A model generated the notes under the pieces. The model did no database searches. It was not told where the DNA came from and saw only the letters and a list, made by a program, of their open reading frames with translations. This document shows positions 21,475-32,678 of a stretch of DNA of 64,000 nt, one piece after another. The position numbers and the translations under genes were made by a program. The stretch comes from Manihot esculenta. Taxonomy: Eukaryota; Streptophyta; Magnoliopsida; Malpighiales; Euphorbiaceae. How positions within the stretch are numbered: position 1 is the first letter of the stretch; each line of letters starts with the position of its first letter. The stretch lies in NCBI RefSeq assembly GCF_001659605.2, contig NC_035161.2:35311191-35375190 (forward strand), in the 5' to 3' direction.

Positions 21475-23605
21475 TCATTCTTTCAAAGAATACTTTTTCC
21501 CTGTGAACGCTTGAAATTTAGGTTCTTCAACATTCTGAGATGCCTCTTGATTGCTCTTCTTTGGTGCATTCTGAGAATTTAAAAGCAAAATGCTGAGTTT
21601 AAAGCAGCATAGCAGAAAATGGGTCCATATGCATGATAAATCAGGAGAGGTGCATGCATCTTATGCCACCACAAACACAGAAAAACATACCTTTGGCGGT
21701 TCAATTTGGGGTTGGTTTACATTTGAACCAAAGATGAGCTTTCCAGAGTGTGAACACGACGCAGAGTTTGAAGGCTTGGAGCTACTAACATCTTTGCCAA
21801 CCTCCTGATGGTGATGTTTCAGATTGTTAGCTGATGGAGTTGGTTGTGTTGGTAGTTTTCCATCCAAACGTTTTGCCACACCAGTGAATGGGCTGAACTT
21901 TGGTATCTTTTTGGCTGGCTCTTCGTCAACTGAAAGATAAAGATTAGCAGTAATTTTTTTTAAAGGGCTCACTTATTGAAAAAAATTTTTCTAAAAAATA
22001 AAGATACTGGAAACGTGACAAACTTTTACAGAAAACTAAAAAAGATAACCTTCAGGCGCTGTCCTATTTGACCTAGGAGATGGAGCTGGCTTTTCAGGTT
22101 CTTTATAGTCAAGAGGTGGAGCAAAGTCAACCTCACAGTCTGTTTCAATAATACTGATTGCAGAGCATGGTTTTGTTTCAACTATATCAATGTAGTACTT
22201 CTTGTTGTTATAAGCAACCATTATGGTATCACCAGTTGTTAAACACGAGTAGTTCCTCAATGAAGTCTCTAAGCTGCAAGGGAACATCAAGCGAGGAAGG
22301 AACAAAAATGCGTAAGATATTATTAACCTTTCCTACTATCAGAAAGAAAAGTAAAATGAATAATAGACCAACATTGCTTTGGGATTGGAGATATCTAAGA
22401 AGTCCTTAGTGTGGGGCTGCAGCTTTACGTAAGTTCCCTTTCTGAGGCTGGCAATTTTTAATTGCACAATGTCTCCCTCTTGCAGAAGCATGTTTTCCAT
22501 CATCTGAAAGTACAGAACAAATAAGCTGATCACTAACAAGCAGGCAGCATATTATCATAATCAGAGTAGAAGCATACCCAATAGGGCAAGAATATGATGC
22601 CCTCATCTGCAATGAATTCTAGAACCCCGCAATGTGTAACTCGCTCGACAGAAGGATTTCGGAGTTCAAAAAGCATTGGGTAGTCAATGTGCAAAGAAGC
22701 TGGAGAGCAAACACATAAACTGGGATTGACTAACAAAACCATGAATAAAAAAAAAAAAGAGAAAAAGATACATCCTAGAAAGCATGATCAGAAATTAGAA
22801 AGATGAAGATAAGAGAAAAAATATATTGAATTAGTTGCTTACCAAGGTGGTCAAGAGCAGAGGGAGGCATAATAACTGGAAACAACAAGAACTAATCAAT
22901 TATAGTTATTTGTAAAGAAAATTATCAGGAAGAGAGGTGGAAAAAAAAGCAAATAATGCTATAAAACTTAAAGCGGAGAACACATACTTTTATCTCCCTT
23001 TTCCACATGTGTCTGCAAATATTCAAACAAGTTAGAATGAATTTGGAGTGATATATTTAAGGTTATTCATCAACCACAAACTCAATGATCAGATGAAAAT
23101 ATACTACATAATGATGATTACTGAAAGCAGCAAAATCAACTAATCCATCACTAGAACTTGAGAATTATTAACAACAATTTCAGCACTTATTTATGAAACC
23201 TTATCAATGAAAGACACAGGGTAGCAGCGATAACTCCTATTAAAGGTTGAACTGTGGGAGCCTGGGCGAGCCTGCAATTGCCAGAACCAATGATCAAGCG
23301 AGTGCAAGTAATAAGATTACAACATAAACTGGAGAAAAAATTTTTTTGAATGGTTATTAGATAACGGTGTATGTTGCTTGAGCTTCTGTTTCATTCCAAA
23401 ACTTGAACACAATGACAAGAACGCTCATAGCTTAAAGCTAGTAAAGTTTCAAGGTTCAATTGATAGTTTCTATATACATATAACACACACAGAAACTAAA
23501 TATCAACAAGCTTATAATCAACAACTTCATGACATTCATGTCCGCTAAGTTGCAATCAATAGAAATCTAACCAAAATAGACGGCAATGGGTTATTGACAT
23601 ACCAT
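21475..23605 (-). CDS. UFD1: UFD1, substrate-binding cofactor of CDC48/p97
   Basis: Exons on minus: 23605-23603 (only the ATG), 23271-23200, 23012-22988, 22875-22843, 22699-22578, 22503-22373, 22273-22050, 21929-21691 and 21570-21475. They join in phase to 314 aa starting [20 protein letters not shown]. The conserved UFD1 domain covers about residues 12-190, with [40 protein letters not shown] and [20 protein letters not shown]. Then comes [15 protein letters not shown], and the tail has the expected FSPFTG and KLIFGSN motifs. UFD1 with NPL4 recruits ubiquitinated clients to CDC48 for extraction and proteasomal degradation. The start codon is the last codon of its exon; an upstream part of that exon (reading ELFNLIHM) is also open, so a longer N-terminus cannot be excluded. 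In two Arabidopsis intervals a UFD1 or related gene lies beside FTSH, as here. Confidence 0.9.
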
Positions 23606-24976
23606 GTGTATCAAGTTAAACAGCTCCAACCCACAAGATGTCCACCGGAATAACTGGAAAAAAAGCAAAGATTGAGGAGCGAAAACAAACAAATTACTGC
23701 ACAAAAGGAAATCAAAATCTTATGAAAATTAATCAAAGAAAAAACCACCGGCGTTATAATAAAAATCTCGAGATAATCACAAAATATGTAGGACATACAA
23801 GCAACTCCTACTATTTAACCCATAAAAATATTGGAAGGAAAACAAAAAGATCAAAGCAGTACCAAAAAGCGATTAAAGAAGAGATGTAAGATCAAACTAC
23901 GGAATCAGAAATTGATCGATGGTGATGGGGAGCTAATATAGTGTTCGGTGAAGGAAGGAAGTCCCTGAAGGAGTGGAACTTGCTTGGGCGAGTGCGGGTC
24001 CTTTGGCTTTATAGGTTACAGCAGAATGTCTATCGTATGTGTATCGCACACCAGCTAATTCATCAAGTCCTGATGGGTTACGATGGTCATCAAATCGGAC
24101 GACTCCGTTGTAAGATCGCGCCTCGTTTGTGAGATGATCTCTTAAATCTATTATGAATATTATTTTATTTAATTTTTATAATTTTTTTTTTATATTTAGG
24201 TTTAATATAAACATAAAATATTATTCAATGTTTATAATTTAAGAAAAAAAATTACTATATAATTTTTATAATATAAAAAATTTTACTAATTAATTATTTA
24301 ATTTAAAAAATATATTAAAATATTTTTAATATTTTAAAAAATTTATTAATTAATTTTTCATTAATTTTATTATTAAATATTTTATTATTTAATTTTTATA
24401 ATTTCAAAATATTCATTAAATATTCATTCAAATTTTTAAAAATTTATTAATTAATTATTCTGTATAAAAAATACTTTATTTTTTTATAATATTTAATAAT
24501 TAATTAAAAATTAATAAAAAATTATATATATATATTTAAATATTATTAATATTTTTTTTAAAATAAAAATTTTAAAAATAAAAATTGAAATCTTTTAGAT
24601 TTATTTAGATTTACCACCTTATTATATGAATGTCAATACCATTAATATTATTATCACAAAAATAAACACGTATTTAGATTTTAGAGTGTGTCCATCTTGG
24701 GCTGGCCGGTATTCATTCTGAACCCGACCCATTAACTGGCTCTAATTAAAATCCAGCGCACAACAGGTGAGTGTCGGAGGCCGGGGGCAAGTAGAAACCC
24801 TAATCTAAGTCGGAAGCAGAGCTTATTCCTCTTCTTCTTGTTCCCAGTAATCAAAACTTCGTTGTAGCAACGGCACAGCGCAAAAGCTGACCTCTTTGGG
24901 TTCTTGGAGAGGATAGAGGTCTTTACGAAGTTTGTTAATCTGGTCCTTTGTCTGTTTTTAGAACAGAACTCGAGAT
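23606..24976. other. Divergent spacer UFD1 / MPP6
   Basis: Between 23606 and about 23950 lie the UFD1 5' leader and probably a leader intron: the acceptor ..TTTTTTCCAG precedes TTATTCCGG on the minus strand near 23655. From 24140 to 24700 the sequence is almost pure A/T with no gene signal. From 24740 to the MPP6 start codon it is gene-like leader sequence. Confidence 0.5.
24795..24803 (+). promoter_or_regulatory. Telobox (AAACCCTAA) in the MPP6 promoter/leader
   Basis: AAACCCTAA occurs about 175 bases before the MPP6 start codon. This interstitial telomere motif is common near the start sites of plant genes for ribosome and RNA-processing factors, which suits an exosome cofactor. Function here is inferred. 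Confidence 0.45.
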
Positions 24977-27113
24977 ATGGCAAAACGCGAGATATCTAGT
25001 ACTCTGAAAAACTTGAAGGTAATTTACCAATCAGATTTTAAAAGATTCCCTATTTTTCCTCCATTGTTGTCATTTTCTCCTGCTACCCTGGGTTTTGACC
25101 TGGGTTTTGCTTTGATTTATCTGAGGTTCCTTTCCTTGGATGAGTTTTATTTCTGTTTTGTGGAACGTACACAATTAACTAGCAACTTATACGTGTGCTG
25201 ATGTGGGAATCTTTTCCTTGTTATTGTTTCAACGAAATTATTATTCCATAGTTTATGCAAAGGGCAGCTCAGAGAGAGGAAAAGACTAAGAAACAAGAAG
25301 AGGAAAAGCCAAATGAGAATTTCTTTTCCCCTGGTGTCATTAGGAAGTGGTAATGTTTCATATATTAGTTTTGCCTCTTGAATGTTAAGTTGATTTCAGT
25401 TTTGTTTGCCTCAATTCTTCTCGGTTTTCCCCTTTTCGTTAGACTGCATTATTGCCTACATTAGGATGGAATATGGTTTGAGCTTTTTATGATATTATTC
25501 ATTAGAATAAATATTCATATTCTTGTGATACTTTTTAAGTAACATTAATAAATAGATTAGTATGGAAATATAAAGAACAATGAATGAAGCCATATTTTCT
25601 CTTAAGCATTTGAAAAGGCAAACATTCATTTTTTTTTCCTTCTCCTCTTGTATTGATGTTGTTTGCTGAATGACTCCTTTCCTTGGTACAAATGTACTAG
25701 TATTCTTAGCATGATTTTCTTCCACATGAACTCCCTTTTTTTAAGGTTAGAGTGGAATCCTTTTATTAGCTTGATTAAAAGCGCATCATCAACTAAAATA
25801 CCTCAAATTAGAGAATTAGATGAGGTCCATCAATTTCACTTCATTTTGCTGATAACTCAGCTATTTTCTTTATGTCGGTCAGTTTAATGTTCCCTAAATT
25901 AAGGTTTTCTTGCAAACTCAGGTTGGTGGCCATTATATTACTGATTATGACCTTGATTAATGTCTTTGTTTTATTGGATCCAATGCATAGTCTGGATTCT
26001 TGATGTCCTATTATTATGACATATGGAACCTTTACACTGCTGTTTTATGTGTATGTAGCGTGGTAATAATGGAAGGGGATCCCCATCCAGGAGCAGCAAT
26101 GGGACGGATGTCATTTCAAAGTTTTAATCCTTCTGTTGATGTGAGTATAAAGGTCCAATATCTGAACATTTTTATCTAATGAATAGTCACCTCCTGGGCT
26201 TCTCTCTGGCCTATGCTCTCATCATACTAATCAATTTTTTGGTAGAAACTAAATCAAGAAGCAGCTAACCTCTGTCGGCCTGAAGCTTCTGATGCGCATG
26301 CCACTGGCACCAGTGGTCAGGGTAGTACATCCTTTAGGTGGGTAGTTTGACTTCTTGTTTTCTCTCTCTCTTTTCTTTTTTTGTTGGGCATGAAAGTTAC
26401 TTGCATAATTGTTTGTACAAATGAAAATTCTCCTGTTTCAAAATAAGGATGAGCAACTCTCATCTAGTACATGCTGTCCATTTAATATTGTTGTGGTTTG
26501 AATATTAAGCCAAATGCAGAAAATGCAGTTCTATGGGATAGATAAATAGGATCTACCTCACCTTAGATAGTTAAGTCGACAATGTCTAATGAGTCGAAGA
26601 AATGGTCATCCATTTTTTTGCTTCTCTCTTTAACTATTTAATTGAGTTAATCTTTTTTTTTTTTCCATCTGAGATAGGGGCTAATAACTAACACATGGTA
26701 ATAGATCGAGGATGAACTAATGGTTAAGTTCAATTGGTTGCATGTTTGTACAAGTATTCACACTTTAGAAGAAGCTTTCTTTCCTCTTTGAAATTTTGTT
26801 GTTATTGGACTTCTATTAACTTGCACTTGTGTTGCCGTCCTTATTTTTCTGCAGAGAAAATGGATCATCACAAGACGAAGCAGGGTGTTCAAACACTTTT
26901 AAGGAAAAATTTAACACTGACCTTAAAAGAAAACAGACTGAAGTAGTAACTAAATCAGAAAATCAGAATAAATCACCCAAAACTGAAGGAGGCCAACAGT
27001 CATCACCAAATAGCTGTAAAGGCTCCGTTAGCCAACCAAAACCTGGAAAGCTCGACTGGAGTGTGCTCAGACCAAAAAGTCAACAATCAAAAGGGAGAGG
27101 GGGTAATAAGTAG
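24977..27113 (+). CDS. MPP6 (MPHOSPH6): M-phase phosphoprotein 6 homolog, nuclear exosome cofactor
   Basis: Five exons: 24977-25018, 25252-25349, 26059-26140, 26246-26337 and 26855-27113, joining in phase to 190 aa. The N-terminus MAKREISSTLKNLKFMQRA, the Glu/Lys-rich block behind it, the middle motif GRMSFQSFNPSVD and the basic C-terminal KLDWSVLRPKSQ are the conserved blocks of the MPP6 family. These proteins bind the nuclear RNA exosome core and help recruit the MTR4 helicase in rRNA maturation and RNA surveillance. The second half of the protein is Ser/Lys/Gln-rich and probably disordered. Introns 2 and 4 are long. In Arabidopsis the likely homolog At5g59460 carries, from memory, a misleading scarecrow-like label, apparently borrowed from its GRAS neighbour; the same adjacency exists here. 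Confidence 0.85.
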
Positions 27114-28219
27114 GTCATTTACTTAATAATTTAGGATTTTTTTATGAAAATTATTATCAAGTCATTAAATTTGATGTTATAATTGTTGCACTCCTGTTTC
27201 TGCCCCTTGCCTCTTTTCACTTGTGAAATTTACTTGGAAAAGAAAGGGAAAAATACTAAAGCATTGTCATCATATTATTATTACTCTGGTTTTATAGTAC
27301 GAGCTTTGAGATAGGCAATGTGTTGTTGGAAATATTAAAAGACTAATGAGGATTGCTTGAATATTTTTTTAACTTGCTGTCGTAGAATTCTGGGCAATTG
27401 CAAGGGGTTGGGCATAAAGTTCCGTATCTGGAATGCTCGTCATTATTGAAGGATTTTCGGTGAATGGCCCATTAAACTATATGTGCTCTTTAAAATCTGC
27501 AATCGCACCTTGAATAGCTAACGGGGGAATCTGCTCCTTTAAGGCCCTCTGATGACGGAGAGGGGCACGCCTTCATAGTGACCTTAGGGAAACCACGGTT
27601 CTTGGCCAGGGTAATCGCGTCCCTACAATTACAAACCAGGCTCCAAAATTAAAGTATTGCATGTACCTGAAATATCCTCATGCCCACGATACAATGAGGC
27701 CATTGTGATCTCCGAAAGATATACATCCGAATGAGCGTTTGATCTACATTCTACTGTCATTTGTTACCATTTTCATTCCGTGCTGCTGAATTCTAGAAGC
27801 ATGCTTGATTTCAAAAACTTTTATTCCTAGATACCTTTAATGGCTATGCCATTTCTGCCGTGACCAGGCTCAACAAAAAGCTCTGTTAACTATTCATGGA
27901 ACTGTTGTGACGAGTTTTGTCAGGAGAAGTTACACATTCAGTTGACAATAACTAAAATGATTTTGCTGTGATAGTTCAACGAAAAATGCGAGGCATTTGG
28001 TTACTGCGTTCATTAACCCACTGCTGGGATGGTGATCTCAAAAATAATATAGAGGGAGATATCTATATTTCTAATGCAGTTAACATTTCATCAATTGGGC
28101 TGGAAAAAATTAACACCAATACTAAAAGTTTCTAGCTATTTTTACATGAAAGGTCTAAACAAAACTTCTAGAAGGGCCTTCCCATAACCACCAATTGTAT
28201 ATACAAGCACAGCATCGTG
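27114..28219. other. Convergent 3' spacer between MPP6 and GRAS gene 1
   Basis: 3' UTRs of both flanking genes are expected here. Bases 27380-27720 are less AT-rich than usual for this window and contain several small inverted repeats, but no long ORF or recognised RNA gene. Confidence 0.5.
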
Positions 28220-30310
28220 TTACTCCTGGACTGGTTTCCAAACTGAGAGAGCATAGATAACTCTCCCCTTCCATCCCTGTAGCATCCACCGGCCATCCTC
28301 ATCGACAACAAAATCCTTGTGATACTCTGATCTCACAGTAGATCTTACTTTCTTCAAAATCTCTTGATCTAATAAAAGCTGCCTGAACCCAGCTCTCATA
28401 TTTCTAATCTGCCACTGTTTGTATGTCTCAGGCCTTTCAACCCTCTCTGTACCCTCACATGCTATTGCATTCATAATATCTCTTCCAAATATCTCTTTCT
28501 CATACAGCAATCTTTGCTCATCTTCGCAGGGCACGTTTACATCAAACATATCAAACATGGAAGAGAAGTGGAAGAGTGCCTCCCGAAACCGAGTCACAAA
28601 GAATGGAGCATTATATGTACCATTAACAACTCCATGGATAAATAAGTCTGGTTTGATTTTCCTGATCAATTTTAGGACAGCATCTCTTGCACTGTTTGCC
28701 ACAACGGTGTCGTCAGGGAGATTCCTTAACCGATACAAACAGTTAACAACAGTCATCTCATCTCTGCTGATGTTGAGATCCGCATACTTGATGGTTTCCC
28801 ATTTCTGTGCTATGACATTATACTCAAATGGGACGTTGAACCTCTCACAATATCTTTGTAAGCGACGGCCAGTCTCCTCAACCCTTTCTGCAGGGCGAAA
28901 CCCGGGTTGTGGGAGCTCAATTCCTGTTATTCGCAACTTTGGAGGTCCACCAGGCCTCTGTGAAAGGCGCTGGATAAGGCAAGGCCACTGAAAACCATAG
29001 AGAATGCCAAAATCAATAATATGGAGCCTAGTTGCTTTCTCTGCTAATTTGAAAATTGTCTGATTAGCAAAGAAATTTGACATTCGCTTGAATGGGCACG
29101 CCTTAACATATACCTGGTAAGCTTTTAAGATGTCAGAAACTGGTGGGTTGTTGCCTACATGCGGTGTATATTTAGGTGTTCTGGTACCAGCCAATCGTGT
29201 CTCGAGGGCCTTAGAAAAGTAGTATGCCAATCTTTGGTTTCCATCCCCATATGCTGAAGAATGTTGCCCAATCTGCCTCAGTAGTTCCGTTGCAGTTCTT
29301 TGGTCACTGATTGCCACAGCTTGTGCGCACTGAACTAGCAGAGTTGGCAAATCGACTACTTCTCCTTTGTTTCCCTGTCTTCTTCCTCGCGTTGTTCTAC
29401 CATTAGATCCTTTAACTAGCCCATTCCTGCTTGCTCCATTCTGTGGCTTCTCATGTTGAGCACATGCTTCAGACTTGTTGTTTTCACTTGGACAAAGCAA
29501 TACCTTATCAAACATCTCAGACTGCTCAGACTCTGCAAGAGAAATAGCAGAATGCTTGCTGCTTCTCTCTTCTTCTAAATAATCACCACCCTCACGTTGA
29601 TGATTTTTCCTTCCCCGTGCACTGCTTGGTGAGGATTCTCTCTCCGTTGCTGGGTTACTCTTTGATGCCAACAAATAATCACCATCTCCTATCCCTTGCC
29701 TGACCACTGTTAAGGGGTTTATCTCAAAGTGGAAATCTGGTCCTAGAAGGGTGTTACTTTCAGGGGAGTCCATCGGAGAACTTTGGATTCCATATGAATC
29801 TAGACCAACATGATCAAAACTCCATTTTGGATTTTCAACTGAAGAGTTAACAGCAGCCGGATAGCTGTTGCTGCTATCGACGCTGCTACTCCAAGTTGAA
29901 GGATCGTTAGGACTTTCGGCATTATGAGAACAGTGATCAAATGAATGAGGATATTCCTGACCAAGGACATCATACAAGGATTTCTCTGCAGCTTGCAGGG
30001 CCAAACAGTCCTGCAACATGCAGGTCTTACCCTCTAAGTCCTCTTCCATAAGCATATCACTTATGTACTTGAGAACAACGTTATTATTTGGATCATGTCC
30101 TTCTGAGCTCAAGGATGAATAAGAAGATGATGTCAAGTCATTTGGAGCTGGTTGTGAATCAAATGAAGGAATTGGGGAATAAGGATTACTCAAGTTATTA
30201 TTGAGTTCATACCCATTAAGAAGATTTCTGTTTGGAGAGAAAGAAACTGGGTAATGGTCGAATTTGAATCTGTTCATGGAATTAGGAAATTCTTGAATAA
30301 GGGTATCCAT
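28220..30310 (-). CDS. GRAS transcription regulator, LISCL subfamily (array gene 1)
   Basis: One uninterrupted coding exon, 696 aa. I start at the ATG at 30310 (MDTLIQEFPNSM), the usual opening of this group, rather than at the in-frame ATG 15 codons upstream. The N-terminal half has the LISCL blocks VLKYISDMLMEEDLEGK, LQAAEKSLYDVLGQEYP and SEMFDKVLLCPSE. The GRAS domain begins near residue 318 with VVDLPTLLVQCAQAV (leucine heptad I). VHIID is LHIIDFGILYGFQWP (about 428), followed by GGPPKLRITGIELPQ, a PFYRE region with FFVTRFREALFHFSSMFDMF, and a SAW end WMLQGWKGRVIYALSVWKP (about 673). All core motifs are intact. LISCL proteins are nuclear co-activators; Arabidopsis SCL14 works with TGA bZIP factors on detoxification genes. 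Closest relatives are probably SCL9, SCL11, SCL14 or SCL33. Confidence 0.93.
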   Translation of the reverse strand: MDTLIQEFPNSMNRFKFDHYPVSFSPNRNLLNGYELNNNLSNPYSPIPSFDSQPAPNDLTSSSYSSLSSEGHDPNNNVVLKYISDMLMEEDLEGKTCMLQDCLALQAAEKSLYDVLGQEYPHSFDHCSHNAESPNDPSTWSSSVDSSNSYPAAVNSSVENPKWSFDHVGLDSYGIQSSPMDSPESNTLLGPDFHFEINPLTVVRQGIGDGDYLLASKSNPATERESSPSSARGRKNHQREGGDYLEEERSSKHSAISLAESEQSEMFDKVLLCPSENNKSEACAQHEKPQNGASRNGLVKGSNGRTTRGRRQGNKGEVVDLPTLLVQCAQAVAISDQRTATELLRQIGQHSSAYGDGNQRLAYYFSKALETRLAGTRTPKYTPHVGNNPPVSDILKAYQVYVKACPFKRMSNFFANQTIFKLAEKATRLHIIDFGILYGFQWPCLIQRLSQRPGGPPKLRITGIELPQPGFRPAERVEETGRRLQRYCERFNVPFEYNVIAQKWETIKYADLNISRDEMTVVNCLYRLRNLPDDTVVANSARDAVLKLIRKIKPDLFIHGVVNGTYNAPFFVTRFREALFHFSSMFDMFDVNVPCEDEQRLLYEKEIFGRDIMNAIACEGTERVERPETYKQWQIRNMRAGFRQLLLDQEILKKVRSTVRSEYHKDFVVDEDGRWMLQGWKGRVIYALSVWKPVQE

Positions 30311-32678
30311 CAAGAACAACAACACTTCCTTTGGGTTCTTCAGGAGAAAAAGCAATTAGGAGAAGATAAGAAATCTATGGCTCAGGGCAATTTCCCAGCT
30401 AAAAATTTAAAATAAATGAAAAAGCAGAAGAAATGTTTGCCTATTATTTAACAGTTACACAGTAGATCCCAATTGAGTAAATGTGCTAGAAACAGTAAAG
30501 GACCCATAAAACCAATTGAACAAGTGAGTAAATCCTTGACCTAAGATTAGAAAAATAATAATAATAAATAAGTGAGAAAATCGAAAAACTTGTAAGAAAA
30601 AAATAAATAAACCTTGACTTACGCCTAAACTCAAACAGCTGGTATCATTTTTAGCAGAAAAACGTGCAAGAAACAAATACAAGAGAATAATTTTAGTTAA
30701 ACACTACAAAGATATAAAAAACAATGAACAAGAAATGCAAAGATGGTAAGATCCTGAGTGAGAGCAGAGCATTAGAGAGGATGAAGCATGAGGGAGGATG
30801 AAGGCGCTTTATTTAAAAGAGAGACTGGCGAGGGATAACCTAGAGGAAAGAACCTTCGAGGAAGGTCTGCTGTAGTCTGTAGATAGACAAAAGCAGCCGC
30901 CAGCCTATAACCCAAATGCCATACTGGGTAGCTTGTCAGGCAGTGATTAGTGGAAGATAACATTTATGAGGTCCCATGATCGTTGGATTGCATTAATAAT
31001 TGTTCCCGCGTTTGACCTGAGACGAGGTTGTCTTGTTCTTTCTCCCCTTTTTCGTCCTTCATCTGCAAGCCATTGACCAGATTCACACACTACCAACATA
31101 CATATCCCTCTATTGATGTACAACTTCTCTAATTGTGTACCGATTCATGATTTTTATTTTTATTTTTTATTTTTTAAGTTGTCAGGATAATCCTAATGTT
31201 TTGTTAATTTTATTTTTTATACGTGTGGGTGTGTATTTAGAAAAAGAAAAAGAATCAAAATAATTTTTAGGTAAGTTTTTATTACAAATATCTCTTTGCT
31301 TTACATTTATCAAACAACTTGTGATTATGATATTTTCATCTCAACTTTTAGATTTAAAATAAATTATTGCAATTTTATTTTTTATCGTGTTAGAAATTAA
31401 AACTTAGTCTCAAATGCTCAGGCGCACGTGCCCAAAGACGCGCACATGCGCTGTCACGGGGATACCCACGCATGACTCGACAGTCGCACACGTGCCGTTG
31501 TCCACCTCCTTTTTCTAAACAGAATTGAATTCCAATTTATTTACTAAGAGCTTAGTTAAATTTTTATTATCATTTCACACTTGCATACTCAAAAAGTTTA
31601 TAGTTTAATTTTTAATTAAATCATACCCTATTACTTTAATATTATTATAAAAATAACAATGCGATTATAAAAATGTCATAATAAGATTAATTTTTTATAA
31701 CCTATGAAATTAATAAATAATTGTAGTGTTATTTCATTGTTAGGCACACTGTGAAGTCAATAAAATTAAAATTATTATAATATTTATTCTTAAAATTATT
31801 CAAGCTATAAAAGTAAGAGTATAATTCATCATTAATCTTTGTGTTGTAGTTAGTTAGGAGAAAATTTAATATATTAAATAATTTTTTTATTAAAATATAA
31901 TATATTTATTTTTTTAATTAAAAATAAAAAATTACAAGAATAAAATATGAGAACTCTCGAATACACTTACGAGAGAAGCTACGTTCATTTCATCTGGCCT
32001 GTTGTTCACATTAAGCACTGTGATATCTCCATATTTTTTTATGGCAACTTTCTTCCACCGTTGAAGATGTTGGATTCAATCAAAGTTTATTATATTGTTG
32101 AGCAAATCAGTATGAATTTTATGTGGCAGAGAATGTACTCAGCACAAAAATGTTTGTTGGAATTTCCCAACAACGTATAATTTTTCTTTAAAAAAAAAAT
32201 TGTTCTTTCCTAATCCACAAACTTTATCTAGTATTTTTTTAACAATTACAATAATATGTGTTTATAAAATTATTTTAATTAAATATATAATTATTTAAAA
32301 TTTTAAATGTTTATAAGTTAATTTTGATGACGTAATTTTGGTCCCATATTAGGACGGCCATTAGGGTGAATCGCAAATTTATATTCTTTGTCTAATAATG
32401 ACAATAGAGTAAAGTTCTCCATTAATGGCGGCTCTTATTATAATTATTTGGACAAGGAATTCGCTTATAATTAATATTTTATTAATTAAAAGATGTTAGT
32501 AATTTTATATTCCAATTTTGCTAACAGTTTTATTCATTAATGCAAATAATCTAACTAGTTTTATGATTCATTAGTAGAATTAGTATTACATAAACTGTAA
32601 TTTTCTTTGGATATTTCTAATTCCTCCTTATTTTAACAAAGTTAAAATCAAAAATAAACCTAATTTTCTTTGGAAATG
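30311..32678. other. Leader and promoter of GRAS gene 1, then spacer
   Basis: The first 500 bases are GRAS gene 1 leader and promoter; on the minus strand a TTTAAATAAAG stretch near 30810 is a possible TATA region. A short GC-rich island lies at 31405-31515 (see findings). The remainder is AT-rich without a supportable gene; the 77-codon frame at 31947-32180 has no recognisable motif. Confidence 0.5.

Noticed and set aside
27540..27670. A box C/D small nucleolar RNA.
   Set aside because: TGATGA and CTGA words are present but about 120 bases apart, without a clear terminal stem or guide; listed only as a finding to check.
28419..28991. A 190-codon plus-strand ORF.
   Set aside because: It is the reverse-complement shadow of GRAS gene 1.
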